This document shows, in pieces, positions 20,775 to 31,480 of a stretch of 64,000 nt of DNA; the stretch's first letter is position 1; each line of letters opens with the position of its first letter. Source of the stretch: Clusia tigrina (lineage: Eukaryota; Arthropoda; Insecta; Diptera; Clusiidae); assembly GCA_920105625.2 (NCBI GenBank), contig OV050030.1, positions 64,764,406 through 64,828,405 of the forward strand, read 5' to 3'. A program made the position numbers and the translations under genes. The notes below the pieces were generated by a model. It was not told where the DNA came from, made no database searches, and worked only from the letters and a program-made list of their open reading frames with translations.

Positions 20775-22197
20775 ATGCCACTAGCAGAGTCATCATCTGT
20801 GTCAGTAGCAGCGTCGGCAACAGCAGCGACATCAACAGAAAAGTCGATCGCAGTAACTGTCGCTACAGGAAAGAGCGCGATGACTTTCGTTGAAACAACA
20901 ACGAAGGCAAGGCAGCCCAGCATAGCGCCATCACCAAACTCAGCAGCAGTAAGGAGTCCAGCAACAATGCCTCTGCAGGCGGTAATAAACAGTGAGGTAA
21001 AGAAAATAAAAAAAGTGGCCGAAGTGCAGACTGGTATTGACCGCTACATTAACATTAATATTAAAAGACAGATAAGACAGATAAGTCCACAAAAGGTCAT
21101 GGGCTTTGCCAAAAGGGTAAACACAACAAACTCAGGTGCTCCTCTGGAGAATAATAGATTTGCACTTCTTAGTGTAGAGAATTCTAATAATAAATCGAAA
21201 GGTGAACCTGTAGTCAGTAACGCCAGACCGTCACCAATTTACCTGCGCGACCGTAGTTCCAATCAATTAGTATTGAACATCGCAATTATTATAGGCACAA
21301 ATAATATTCACATCGTGCCTTTTAGAAAAGGTAGTATTGAGGAGACAAAGATACAGGCATATAGTGAAAAGCACTATCGTGATATTTTAAATTTTTTAAC
21401 GGGGAACAAGAAAAATTATTATTCCTATCAGCTAAAGAGCTCAAAAGACCTTGTTATTGTTTTAAAAGGATTTGAAGCCACAGTAGATTCTAGGGTTCCC
21501 CGTAAAAGTTGTGATAAATATTGTGAATAGAAATAAGGTACCACAACCTATATTTAAAGTTGAACTGCTCCCCAACTCAACTCAGCTTAAAAAGAACGAG
21601 ACGCACCCAATATATAACCTAAGATATCTTTTACACCGCAGAAATACGGTTGAAGAACCGCACAAACGTAACGGCCCAATACAATGCATGAATTGTCAAG
21701 AATTCGGCCACTCTAAATCGTAGTGCACTCTGCGCAGTGTTTGTGTAGTTTGCGGTGATCTCCACCCTACAAGTACTTGCTCCTTAGCTAAAGCTGACAT
21801 ATCCGCAAAGAAATGTAGTAACTGTGGTGGTAGCCACACGGCAAATTACAGAGGTTGCCCTGTATATAAAGATTTAAAATCAAAACTGTCGCAGAGTACA
21901 CAATTAAAACGTAACTTATCCCCAAATCCTATTTATATCCAGCCTGCCACCACAAATCCTCAGATAGGTGACCCTATTCTCCAAAAACCTAATTCTGGTC
22001 AAGCAACTTACGCAAGTGTTCTGCAGGGTAACGTGCGGCAAGTTAACAATCACAATGCATCTAATAGTGGAGTAGAAGCCATGATCCTAAATCTTACTCA
22101 GTGTATGACTCAATTCATGTCTAAAGTGCAAAATATGCTACAAGATTTGATTAAAGCTCAAATTCAGATGCTCCAAACTCTTGTAAGTAAAAAATGA
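20775..22197 (+). pseudogene. ORF1 Gag-like protein of Jockey-clade element (one frameshift, one stop)
   Basis: Starts at ATG 20775 with an Ala/Ser/Thr-rich N terminus, followed by a domain with NRFALLSVENSNNKSKGEP and an RRM-like segment (KHYRDILNFLTGNKKNYYSY). A frameshift lies between about 21485 and 21510. The second frame continues NRNKVPQPIFKVELL, then a knuckle CMNCQEFGHSKS broken by TAG at 21721-21723. It continues CVVCGDLHPTSTC and CSNCGGSHTANYRGC to the TGA at 22195-22197. Three CCHC-type knuckles in a row are typical of Jockey ORF1, which binds the element RNA. The stop overlaps the ORF2 start as ATGA. Confidence 0.82.
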
Positions 22198-23887
22198 GTT
22201 TGTTAAAAATATGTTTATGGACCGCAAACCGTGTTAACCAGCATAAACTAGCCCTTAATAAGTTTCTACATGATCACGAAATTGATGTTATGCTTTTGTC
22301 TGAAACACATCTCACAACCAAATACAACTTTCATCTCCCAGGCTTCAAATTTTATAACACAAATCATCCTGATGGTAAGGCACATGGCGGTACGGCTATA
22401 CTAATCAGAAATCGGCTTAAGCATCATCTTATGCAATCGCATTCGATCCAATGGATGCAAGCTACATCAGTATCTATTAAAAATCATGGCAAAGACCTGA
22501 CGCTTTCAGCTATATACTGCCCACCCCGTTTTTCTGTAACAGAAACTCAATTTAAAGAACTTTTTGATTCCCTTGGTGATAGATTTCTAGCTGGCGGTGA
22601 TTATAATGCGAAACATAAACACTGGGGCTCTCGCCTAATTAGTCCAAAAGGCCGACAATTGTCCAATGCAATAACTAACAGACATAGTAAATTCGATTTT
22701 GTCTCACCAGGACAGCCCACTCATTGGCCAACAGACCCAAAGAAAATTCCTGATCTTATTGAATTTGCTATTTCTAAAAATATAGATAGGTCTTTAGTAT
22801 CAGCGGAAACCTGTGTCGATCTGTCCTCTGATCAGTCGCCTGTAATAATCAACCTTCATGAACAACCAGAATATACAAGCCCACAGTTTCGCCTAGGGAC
22901 CAACCAAACCGATTGGTTAAAATACAAAAAGTATATTAGTAGTCATATCTCTACAAGAGTTGAGGTAAAACATGCAGATGATATAGATAATAATATTGAT
23001 ATTTTCAACTCCATACTAGCGACTGCAGCCGTAGTGGCAACGCCAAAAAATACTTCTAGAAAGTGCAAGTATGCCTGTACAAATTGCCAAATTGAAAAAC
23101 TTGTAGCACAGAAACGACGGCTGCGCCGAGAATGGCAGACCCATCGCTCACCCATTTCTAAATACAATCTTAAAGCAGCCGAAAGGGCAAATTCTACCGA
23201 AAGGTATTCCCTTTGGAAGGCATCGAAAAACTTTAAGCCTCCAATGGAAGGTGTCAAACCTCTAAGAAACCCGTACGGCACGTGGGCTCAAAGCGATAAA
23301 TAAAAAGCACTCTGCTTTGCACGACATCTATGCAACGTGTTCCAGCCTAATATGGCTACAAACTCCTTTGCATTGCCTGCCTTACCTTGCAGTACTGAGA
23401 TTGCTCAGCCTATTAAAATTTCCCTTCCTGAAATAGCCAAACATATTAAACAACTGAATCCAAAAAAATCACCTGGATTCGATAATTTTACCCCGAAAAT
23501 GCTAAAACAGTTACCAAATTCTGCATCCGCATTTGTAAGCTTTTTAACGCAATTTTGGGCATCGGTTACTATCCGAATGCATGGAAGAAGTCTCAGATAT
23601 GTATGATAGCTAAACCTGGAAAAGACGCAACGCTACCGTCATCATATAGACCTATCAGCTTGTTGCCTTGCCTTTCCAAATTGTTTGAGAAACTACTATT
23701 AAATAAACTATCTGCTTTTCTTCATGAACATAGCGTAATACCGCAACACCAATTCGGTTTTCGCGAAAAGCACAGCACTATTGAGGAAGTGAATCGAATT
23801 TTAAATGAAATAAAAAAAGCATTTGAACTCGGCGAGTTTTGCTCTGCAATATTCCTTGACTATTTAGTGGCTAGTTTTAAGATTTGA
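22194..23887 (+). pseudogene. ORF2 of Jockey-clade element: intact endonuclease, truncated reverse transcriptase
   Basis: The first frame (22194-23303, 369 codons) is open over the whole APE endonuclease: LLSETHLTTKYNFHLPG, AHGGTAILIRNRLKHH, LSAIYCPP, LAGGDYNAKHKHWGSRL and SSDQSPVIINL. The catalytic Glu (SETH), Asp (GGDYNAKH) and the C-terminal SDQSP box are present; the usual NANG near the start reads TANR. After TAA at 23301-23303 the RT begins in other frames: LNPKKSPGFDNFTPKML, YPNAWKKSQICMIAKPGKDA then SYRPISLLPCLSKLFEKLL, and QHQFGFREKHSTIEEV. It stops at AIFLDY, just where the first catalytic Asp block begins, and joins 3' UTR. RT activity is impossible. Confidence 0.88.
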
Positions 23888-23955
23888 TATACTTATTATT
23901 AGGCTTAATTTAAGCAGATTCAATAAATAATAAATTCTTGTAATAAAAAAAAAAA

Positions 23956-23964
23956 ACATATCCT
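23956..23964 (+). repeat. Target-site duplication, right copy
   Basis: ACATATCCT directly follows the poly(A) tail and matches 20445-20453. Downstream, the RNase H frame of the errantivirus resumes. Confidence 0.9.
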
Positions 23965-25580
23965 GACTACTCCATAGAATTTCAACTGACAACAGATGCC
24001 TCCAACTAGGCGATTGGAGCTGTACTTTCGCATACCAACAAATCAATAACTTTCATATCTAGAATGCTTTCCAAAGCCGAAAAACATTACGCAACAAATG
24101 AAAAAGAAATGTTGGTCATAATTTGGTCCCTAAACTCCTTACGAAATTACCTTTACGGTTCTGCCAAAGTTTATATTTTCACTGATCACCAACCACTCAC
24201 CTTTGCCCATAGCAACAGAAATCACGATAGTAAAATGAAAATATGGAAAGCTGTATTAGAGGAATATAACTACGAGCTAACTTAAAAACCAGGCAAAACA
24301 AATGTCGTAGCCGACGCACTCTCGAGCCCACCGCAAGTATCACAAATTAATTCATTGACAGGCACACAACATAGCGACGAAAGTTCTGCACATCATCTTA
24401 TTCCAGCAGTAGATGGGCCTATAAATGCATTTAAAAATCAAATTTTGCTCCTAAATGGCGACGGAAAGCTATAAATTTAAAATACCATTCCCCATGTATC
24501 ACAGACAAATTTTTATTCAACATGAGTATGAAGAGGAAAATCTAATTTAAATTTTCAAACGACCTTCAGTAATAAATGGCCTTTTTATATCGGAACCCAT
24601 CATGGGAAAAATTCAACAAATATACCGCTTCATTTTTCCAAATTCAAAATACGGTTCACTCAAACCAAATTTGAAGATTTGCCTGACGAATCAAGACAAG
24701 TAATCGAAATTTTAAATGAAAGCAAACGCGCACATAGAAATGCCCAGGAAAATAAAACCCAAATGCTACAAAAATATTACTTCCCAAAAATGAGTGCTTA
24801 AATTGAAATCATAGTTAAACAGTATAAAATTTGTAAAGAATATAAATATACCCGTCATCCAAATAAGCCTCATTTACTCGAAATCCCTATTCCATAATAT
24901 CCTGGAGAAATAGTGCGTATCGATATTTATAATACAGAGAAAAATTTAGTTCTCACCGCAGTTGACAAATTTTCCAAATATGCTCAAGTTAGAATAATAT
25001 AAACCAAAGCAGCAGAAGACATTAGAGAATCTTTAAGATAAATAATGTTCGCCTTTGGCGTACCCAAATTTATAGTAGTAGATAATGAAAAAGCCTTGAA
25101 CTCAGCTTCCATATGTTTTATGCTCGAAGCACAGTAAACGGGCAAGTAGAACGCTTCCATTCAACTATTTCTGATATTATGCGCTGCTTAAAAGCCGAGC
25201 TCATCCATAGATCCTTCCTTGAACTTTTAGACAGATTAGTATACGAGTACAACTACACAGTACACTCAACCACAGGAAAGAAGCCAATATAAGTATTCTT
25301 CGGAAGAAGAGTCTCCACAAATCCCAACCAATATGAAAACTCTCGACAGGAAAATAAGCATTAGCACTAAGAAAAAAACAGGCAAAAGACTTAGAGACGC
25401 ATAACAGGAAAAGGACCCCATGAAAACTTACTCCCCTGGTGATGACATTTACGTACGAAAAAACAAAACATTAGGCTCAAAACCCACGCCCAGATATAAA
25501 AATGAAATAGTGAAAGAAGACAAATCTAGTGTAGTTATTACAGAAAAAGGACGAACAGTACACAAAAGCAACATTAGGAC
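23965..25580 (+). pseudogene. Errantivirus-type RNase H and integrase relic (3' part of pol)
   Basis: RNase H resumes right after the target duplication with SIEFQLTTDAS and, in 24064-24285, SKAEKHYATNEKEMLVIIWS then YIFTDHQPLTFA. The integrase zinc domain is recognisable around 24720-24860 (SKRAHRNAQENKTQML, then a CKEYKYTRHP segment). The core reads VRIDIYNTEKNLVLTAVDKF at about 24915-24975, VPKFIVVDNEKAL near 25063 and QVERFHSTISDI near 25145. At least eight in-frame stops break it. The three acidic positions can still be assigned, but no functional enzyme remains. Confidence 0.8.
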
Positions 25581-25589
25581 TTAAATTCA

Positions 25590-26105
25590 TATTTTCTATC
25601 AGATTACTTCTACCCCTAGCCAATGGCGAATTCAGGACACTTGACTATACAAACTCACGGCTAGCGACCTTCAATATAGGATGGACAAAAATTCAATCCT
25701 GGACTAACAAAACTATACACACGATAGACATAGACGAATACCAAAGGACTTTCGACTGACTTAACAACACTATAAGATACAAAATTATTTCCAACAATCC
25801 TTTACTCCCCTTCCTATGCAATGAGGTAATACAAATACAAAATTTCCTGAATAGATTAAAATCTAGGGTTAATAAAATATCAGTAAATGCCCTCGGAACA
25901 GCTTGGAAATGGCTGGTAGGAAGTGCAGACAACGAAGATTTAGAAATATTAGAAAAGCATATAAATAACGCGCTAGAAAATAATAATAAGCAAGTAGTAA
26001 TAAATAAGCTTTTAGGTGAAAGAATGAATAATATTACAGAAGTTTCAAATAAAATATTCGCACTATTAAAAAGTAACGAAAATATTCAACATGATATCTA
26101 AGTAA
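25590..26105 (+). pseudogene. Errantivirus Env (baculovirus F-like) remnant
   Basis: Directly after integrase, several frames together give a reading typical of insect errantivirus Env: LATFNIGWTKIQSW, then a NTIRYKIISNNPLLPFL stretch, ALGTAWKWLVGSADNEDLEI and LENNNKQVVINKLLGERMNN. The ALGTAWKWL block lies at the fusion-peptide region of these F-like glycoproteins. Only the N-terminal and middle part is left. Stops interrupt it, and the transmembrane C terminus and most of the 3' LTR are gone. The gene is dead and cannot produce a membrane protein. Confidence 0.75.
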
Positions 26106-26186
26106 ATACAAAATATAAATTGCAAATGATAAAGGATAAAATTATAAATATAAAGTATGTAATACATTGGGCCAAAGTTGACATAT

Positions 26187-26241
26187 AGCTTAATGCTCCA
26201 ACCTTTTTTTAAAAACACAAATTAATTTTTAATTTGAAAAC
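26187..26241 (+). repeat. 3' LTR remnant (55 bp) of errantivirus-type element
   Basis: AGCTTAATGCTCCAACC...TTTAATTTGAAAAC matches the last 55 bp of the 5' LTR, ending at 16860. The rest of the LTR was deleted together with the end of env. Confidence 0.8.
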
Positions 26242-26679
26242 TTGTATGTATAAATGTATGTAAATGTATTTTCAGAATTAGTGCGAGGGGATTCACTCAT
26301 ATTTTTCTTCAGATCTGATATTTTTAAGCACAACGAAAAAGAATAACATTTCTTGTGGTATATGTACGAAGCAATAATAAGCAGCGCTTTCCAAGCTTGA
26401 AACTTAACTAGAAGTGTGAAACCTTGCAAACATGTAAGCTTTCTTTAAACGGACTGCAATTTTGTGAATTGGGAACCACTGGTTAAAAAGTAGCGTAACA
26501 ATTTGCAGTTGAAAAATAATTTCAACTTCCAATTGAAAATTGTAAATCTCCAAGTCTGATACTGCTTTCAGTTTTATAAACATTTTTGGATTTGAAAAAT
26601 TTAGTTTCAGTTTAATAAGATATCTTTTGTTAACTTATTATTTAAATCTTTTCGTCAATCCAGGTGTTGAATTTTTTCT
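26242..26679. other. AT-rich sequence with no recognised feature
   Basis: No ORF above 66 codons, no inverted repeats and no protein similarity recognised between the errantivirus stump and the piggyBac relic. Confidence 0.4.
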
Positions 26680-28378
26680 TTAACCATTCTGTTACCTTAG
26701 GGCCAATAATGACACAAATCGAATTAAAACCCTGATAACTTCGCTATAACAAGTGATATTATTTGAAGATATTAGCTCTGCGTATGAATTTTGTTCTTTT
26801 TAAAGAAATTAATAAAATACAAGTTTTAGCATCAAAGGTTATTGACATATGCTCTTCGTATACATCTAGTATCTTTGGGTCACAGAATGACCCACGGAAC
26901 CTTTTTGAACTAATTATGGATTTTTTTCTTATTTTTTGTATCCTTTTTATGTTTATTTGGGACCATAAATTTTTTTCTTGCTTTATTTTGTTTTTTTTGT
27001 TGTTTTTTTTTTGTTTTGCTACAACGATCACAAATATTGTGCCATGAAATATGTATTTTCTTGGTCGTCCAATTTGTACAGCTGTCATGTCCCTCAAATG
27101 TTTTTTAACAATTTCAAAGGTACTTGCTTTTGACGACAGAGAAATACGAAGATCTAATGCCCGTGGAAATACAAGACAAAAAATAAAACAAACTTGTGGA
27201 AAATAAGACAAACTTGCACCAATACAAGAAATTTAAGATTTTTAGGCGGAAAATTTAAAGTCTCTGTATGTTCCTAAATGAAATGTTACTGTCGACGAGC
27301 AGCTAATCCCATTCAGGGGGCGAAGTCCATTTAAGGTGTATATGCTTAATAAGGCAGGCAAATACGGTATAAAGGGGTGGGTCGCAGCTGACAGTGAAAC
27401 TGGTTTTTGCCTATACTATCAAATATACCCTGGCAAGGATTCTAAAAATGCCCCACCTGAAAAAAACCAAGGCGAACGTGTTTTCCTGGATTTGGTGTCA
27501 CAATATCGTGGAAGGAATATAACAACGGACAACTATTTTACTAGGTATCAACTAAACGAAAAACTTTTGAAGATAAGAATGACATTGGTTGGCACCGTTC
27601 GGCAAAATAAAACGTTTTTAGCATTTTATGCTACACCTCAGGAGATATGAAAATTTCCTGTTTTCTCCAGAAAAATTCTATTCCATTATAAAATGACTTT
27701 AGTGCAGTACATACCAAAGAGGTACAAAACTGTGACGCTGCTAAGTACGCTACACCACACCATGAACATCAGCAGCGCACATCCAAAAGAATTACCGGAA
27801 ATAATTGAATCTAATAATTCTACAAAAGGTGGACAAGTTGGATCAACTTGTAAGAACGTACACCTGCAAGCGTCAAACGCAAAGATGGCCTGCGGCAGTC
27901 TTTAGTAATTTGATTGATATGTCAGCATACAACGCTTACCTGTTATAGTGTGATTTCACCCAGCCAGGAATAGTACTCTTACCCAAAAACGGAGATTATT
28001 TTTATAAGAGCTTGGTGAATGTCTTGTAACCTTATTGCCATCAGAGAGCGATTACCTACCGCTCCAGCTTCTGCTGCAATTGTGGAAAAGGTTAGAGAAA
28101 ATGTAAATCAAAAATGAATCAATCCGCTACTGCAAAAAGAAATGCCAGCCAACGCAAGCGATGTAAAGCATGTCCAACGGCTAAAGCAAAAAAAATTTTT
28201 TCTATGCTGTTTTATTTGCGACGTTCAAGAGTATCCAGATCATCGGCATGTTATAAAAAAATAACAAACGTTTTGTAAGAATCATATTTCTTCTAAATAA
28301 GGAAAAAATACACATGGGTCATTTTGTGATCCAAAGGAGATTGCATGCAATTTTTTTGTAGGGAAACAGAAGGGTTAA
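26680..28378 (+). mobile_element. piggyBac-like DNA transposon relic
   Basis: TTAA at 26680-26683 and 28375-28378 flank ends that are imperfect inverted repeats: CCATTCTGTTACC on the left, and CCTTCTGTTTCC as the complement of the right. TTAA targets are the hallmark of piggyBac. About 190 bp inside the left end and 40 bp inside the right end a second inverted pair occurs: CTTTGGGTCACAGAATGACC (26873) against the complement of GGGTCATTTTGTGATCCAAAG (28316-28336). Between them lie the DDE catalytic core and Cys-rich C terminus of the transposase in broken frames. The N-terminal part is missing or unreadable. Confidence 0.75.
27270..28275 (+). pseudogene. piggyBac-like transposase relic
   Basis: The best frame (27336-27650) reads YMLNKAGKYGIKGWVAADSE then TGFCLYYQIYPGKD and, further on, ERVFLDLVSQYRGRNITTDN followed by YFTRYQLNEKLL and LVGTVRQNK. 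Just upstream in another frame is NVTVDEQLIPFRGRSPFKVY. These are the conserved blocks around the catalytic aspartates of the DDE_Tnp_1_7 domain (the DNYFT block is characteristic). A stop at 27648 and later stops follow; the end (about 28140-28270) has a Cys-rich reading, CKACPTAKAKK and a CxxC...H arrangement, matching the C-terminal zinc-binding region. It cannot make an active enzyme. Confidence 0.85.
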
Positions 28379-28780
28379 GGAAATCGTGGTTCCATAAAAA
28401 GCACTAGATTTTAGCTCCGTTGAATGCGTTAGTTACAAGTTCCTTTAGGTGATTGTTATTAATAAAATGATTTTTAAATTTCTACCTCTCTCTGCTTTAA
28501 AACTAATTTTACAATTTTGGGTTTTTTAAAATGTAAGTTTTTAACTCTACTTTCTATGTTAAGAAATATTCTTATGGTAATTTGCCTAATACACAAAATA
28601 TATTGCTGCGTTATTGTGTTGCATCCTTAACTGTCACAACTGGATCCCTTTGCACATTTCCTGGGGGGACCATTGAGGCGCTTTGGATAGCTGCCAGAAA
28701 TTCCTATGTTGCTATAAAAAGGCGCTTGCAGCTGCCAGATAAATGCAACACTTTCACCTTTACACCTTTAGTTGATGGAT
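28379..28780. other. Sequence with no recognised feature
   Basis: About 400 bp between the piggyBac relic and the reverse-strand LINE relic. It contains a 66-codon plus-strand frame (28582-28782) without known similarity, probably a shadow. Confidence 0.35.
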
Positions 28781-31110
28781 AAGACGCTAGAGTCAACATG
28801 ACTCGGGTAATTCTTGTACTGTGCATGTTGAGATCACGGTGGATAACCTCATTGGGTATATACCATACAGAATTGATTGTGGTCAGAATTTTTAATTATA
28901 GTCATTGTTAGATATCTATGTTAGATTTGCTTACAGTGCTCTAAATTTATATTCCATACCTCTATGGAGGCATGATTATTTTCTTGTAGATCAAGATTTT
29001 ATTTTGTGATGAAATATTTGATTGTTTTCCTAAAAGCCAGTATCGTTGTCTGAATCAATTTTTTTACTTCGGTCTTCTTTTGCTTTATGTGCTCTTTCCA
29101 TAATAGTTTTGGATCAGTTGTCATACCGAAGTATTTAGCTTTAGTGTCAATTTTGATAAGGTCATTATTTATGATCTCTTACTGCATTATCTTGTCGCAA
29201 TTTATTTTGATACTCCACGTTACAAACCAAGACAAAGTGTTGGCAAGTATTTGTTGGAGATTTTTTGGAGCTATAGCCATATCGTTGTGTGATACAAGCA
29301 GAACAGTATCGACAGTAAAAGTTGCTATCACGTTGTCATCTCTTATAGGTGTAGGGATATTAGCAGTATATACAACATATAGTGTTGGTCCTACTTTCTG
29401 GTATTCCGGCCACAATCATGTGGTATTCTGGCCTTCATTTTTAGAATATCATTGCATTCCTCTACATAATTGACGTAGAAATATCGGTTGTTGGTGTAGC
29501 TTCCTAGAAGTAGGTAGAAGTCTAGAGGAAGGTTTTGTCTTAACATGTGTATACTGCAGGCATGTATTTTTTTGTGTCTATTTCAATTGCTATGCTAGGC
29601 GTTACTCTATGAACTTGTTGAATTGTGGAGTGTTTACGTCTCAATCCGAACTGCTGGCAAGGGATTATTTTTCTCCTTTCTAAGATGGGCTCCAGGCGAT
29701 CAATGAGCGAGCTGATCGGTCTATAGGATGTGGCGACTGAAGGAGCTTATTCGGAATATCAATAATTTCAGTAACTTTAAACGCTACGGGATAGTACTTT
29801 CGCGTTACAATTGCATTAAATATATTCCTAACGTATTTAAGTGCTTTGTCAGGTAGTTATTTGAAAATTTTACCTGTAAGTCAATCATATACAGGACATT
29901 TTTTGTTTTAAATTTTGTGTTGAGAGTACTTTGTATCCCTTCTACGTTACTTTTTGATTGCTACATTTTGATTGTTTCGTTTGGCAGCGGCGATATTTGT
30001 TTGATCAGTCATTTCATTTCTAAATGTTTTTTGGAATTGATCAGATAATACTTTGGCTTTGTCGAAATGAGTTCCAGCACACTTGTTGTCTGGAGCTTTG
30101 AGTGGCGCTTGATGTTAAATTACAAATGCGATTTTTTTTATAACAGCCTGTAGTTGTTAGTCCTTTTAGATCCTAAATTTGTGAAGTACTTTTCTAGTTT
30201 CTCAACTTTGTCACTCTTCAATATTTCTTTGAAATCTTTAGTTACTTCGTTTAATCTATTTTTATCCGCTGATAACCGTGAGGGCTGCCATTGTCTTCTG
30301 AGTTTCCTCTTCTTTCTGATGCTTTCCCTGATTTTTGTGGGAATGTCTTATTCATTATTTATGATTTTTGTTGCTGGTGTCGAACTTGTTGTAGCGCAAA
30401 TTATATTATCAATAAATTATGCTACTCTACTGTCAATTTCTTCATCATTTTTCAATGAGATATTTTATCAAGTCTTTGTTGCAACATTCTACGAAAATGA
30501 TTCCAATTAGTAATTTTATTATGAATATTTATTGATCTATAATATATTAGGGGAGTGCTTTGGTATGTCGATACAACCGGTCAGATGACGGTTCAAAATT
30601 TGATTGAATAGTTCGATGTTTGTGCCTATTGCGTTTTGTTATGCAGAAGAATATCTATCTTTTTCCAAGATAACTCGGTCACTAGTTTGGTTCTCCAGTG
30701 CTTAAGAAATTGTTTTTACTTTCTTTTATTGCGTCAGATAGTTGTCTCCCTTTTGCATTTGTAATTCTTGAGCATATTCTTTTTTTCGTTAAAGTCACCT
30801 CCTACAATATATCGGCTTCCAAGGGTTTTAAAATAGTCCAGATAGAAAAGTTTAGTGGATTTGTGTGTTTGGAGGGCTGTAAACTGTAGATAGTATAAGT
30901 TTTCCATATAAGTCTTCAACTGTTCCTTTAGTAGCCTACAGGTAGTCTTTCCTATAATTATCCTTGTCAATTCACTTGATTTTATTTTTAATAATAATTG
31001 CTGAACCACCACGAGCTCTCTTGACAGGATGACATGTATTGTAAATTGAGAAATTTGGTATTTTTATAAAGCTTTTTCTGTGAAATGCATCTCAGATATG
31101 AAAAGAATGT
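28780..31110 (-). mobile_element. Reverse-strand non-LTR retrotransposon ORF2 relic
   Basis: Read on the minus strand this region holds an APE endonuclease remnant (31012-30730: IIIGKTTCRLLKEQLK.., YYLQFTALQTH in one frame with STVYSPPNTQIH in another, then LGSRYIVGGDFNEKK). An RT remnant follows (29415-29179: YQKVGPTLYVVYTANIPTPI, then ATFTVDTVLLVSHND, a decayed ADDT box, and LSWFVTWSIKINCDK), then a C-terminal reading IPNEVIHRDLNMHST near 28870-28790. Order and motifs match a Jockey-clade ORF2. No ORF1 or poly(A) tail was found. It is older than the two plus-strand copies. Confidence 0.72.
29179..29415 (-). pseudogene. Reverse transcriptase palm fragment
   Basis: This 78-codon frame contains the RT box upstream of the catalytic aspartates (GPTLYVVYTANIPTP) and the catalytic block itself as TFTVDTVLLV, where the usual A-D-D is changed to V-D. 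LQQILANTLSWFVTWSIKIN follows, the typical helix after that block in Jockey-clade RTs. It ends at KINCDKIMQ, close to the next conserved block. The substitution and isolation show it is inactive. Confidence 0.78.
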
Positions 31111-31480
31111 AAACGTGAATATGCTGAGTTTCCACCGACAGGTAAACTGCAGTTAAGAGCTCTGTTAAATTTAAGAAATGTAAAGTGTTTGCACTGGAAT
31201 TAAGTTTACCAGTGTAGAATCATTCTTATGTCAGGGCATCTGCGATTTCCATGTTTATTATTTGAAGTTTTGGGATTTTCTGTTTCCAAATAATAAAAGT
31301 GAACACTTCGTTTATTGAAGAAAATATTTATTTCTGATAAAAATAAAAAAAAACATTGATTTTTTTTTTGTACAGAAATTATACCATATTGAATGCATAT
31401 CATGTTCCCTTGTTTTGTTCGTTTACCTACAATGTCAATATATATACAGTTTTATATATAGCTGCCGCTATTAGCAGAAC
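31110..31480. other. Sequence with no recognised feature
   Basis: AT-rich sequence between the reverse-strand LINE relic and the MITE-like element. Short frames only. Confidence 0.35.

Larger units (their letters stand above)
20454..23955 (+). mobile_element. Jockey-clade non-LTR element inserted in errantivirus pol
   Basis: Bounded by the 9-bp target duplication ACATATCCT and ending in a 12+ nt poly(A) tail preceded by AATAAATAATAAA. The 5' end has a GGACGTG word at 20468-20474, a motif common near the start of Jockey-clade promoters. ORF1 (20775-22197) and ORF2 (22194 on) overlap in ATGA. ORF2 keeps the whole endonuclease and the RT start but jumps from the RT 'FLDY' box (about 23867) straight to the 3' UTR, losing most of RT and the C terminus. 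The element is about 3.5 kb where a complete one would be nearer 5 kb. Its flanks are clean, so it is younger than its host element. Confidence 0.9.
16540..26241 (+). mobile_element. Errantivirus-type (Ty3/Gypsy with Env) LTR element, degenerate and nested
   Basis: Component order is LTR, PBS, leader, gag (about 17839-19050), protease and RT (19062-20443), RNase H and integrase (23965-25580), Env remnant (25590-26105) and a 55-bp stump of the 3' LTR. The pol gene is split by a Jockey-clade insertion at 20454-23955. Stops and frameshifts occur throughout, and most of the 3' LTR is deleted. Presence of an Env-like reading after integrase places it with insect errantiviruses such as the gypsy/17.6 group rather than simple Gypsy elements. 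It is an old, defective endogenous copy. Confidence 0.85.

Noticed and set aside
26763..27047. 94-codon plus and 150-codon minus frames upstream of the piggyBac core
   Set aside because: Phe/Lys-rich readings of a T-rich tract with no transposase motif; the minus frame contains poly-Lys from the same tract.
29087..29473. 128-codon plus-strand frame with hydrophobic segments
   Set aside because: It is antisense to the RT fragment at 29179-29415, whose motifs are clear.
30154..30510. 118-codon plus-strand hydrophobic frame resembling a membrane protein
   Set aside because: It lies within the reverse-strand LINE relic and is Phe/Leu-rich because of T-rich sequence; no supporting signal.
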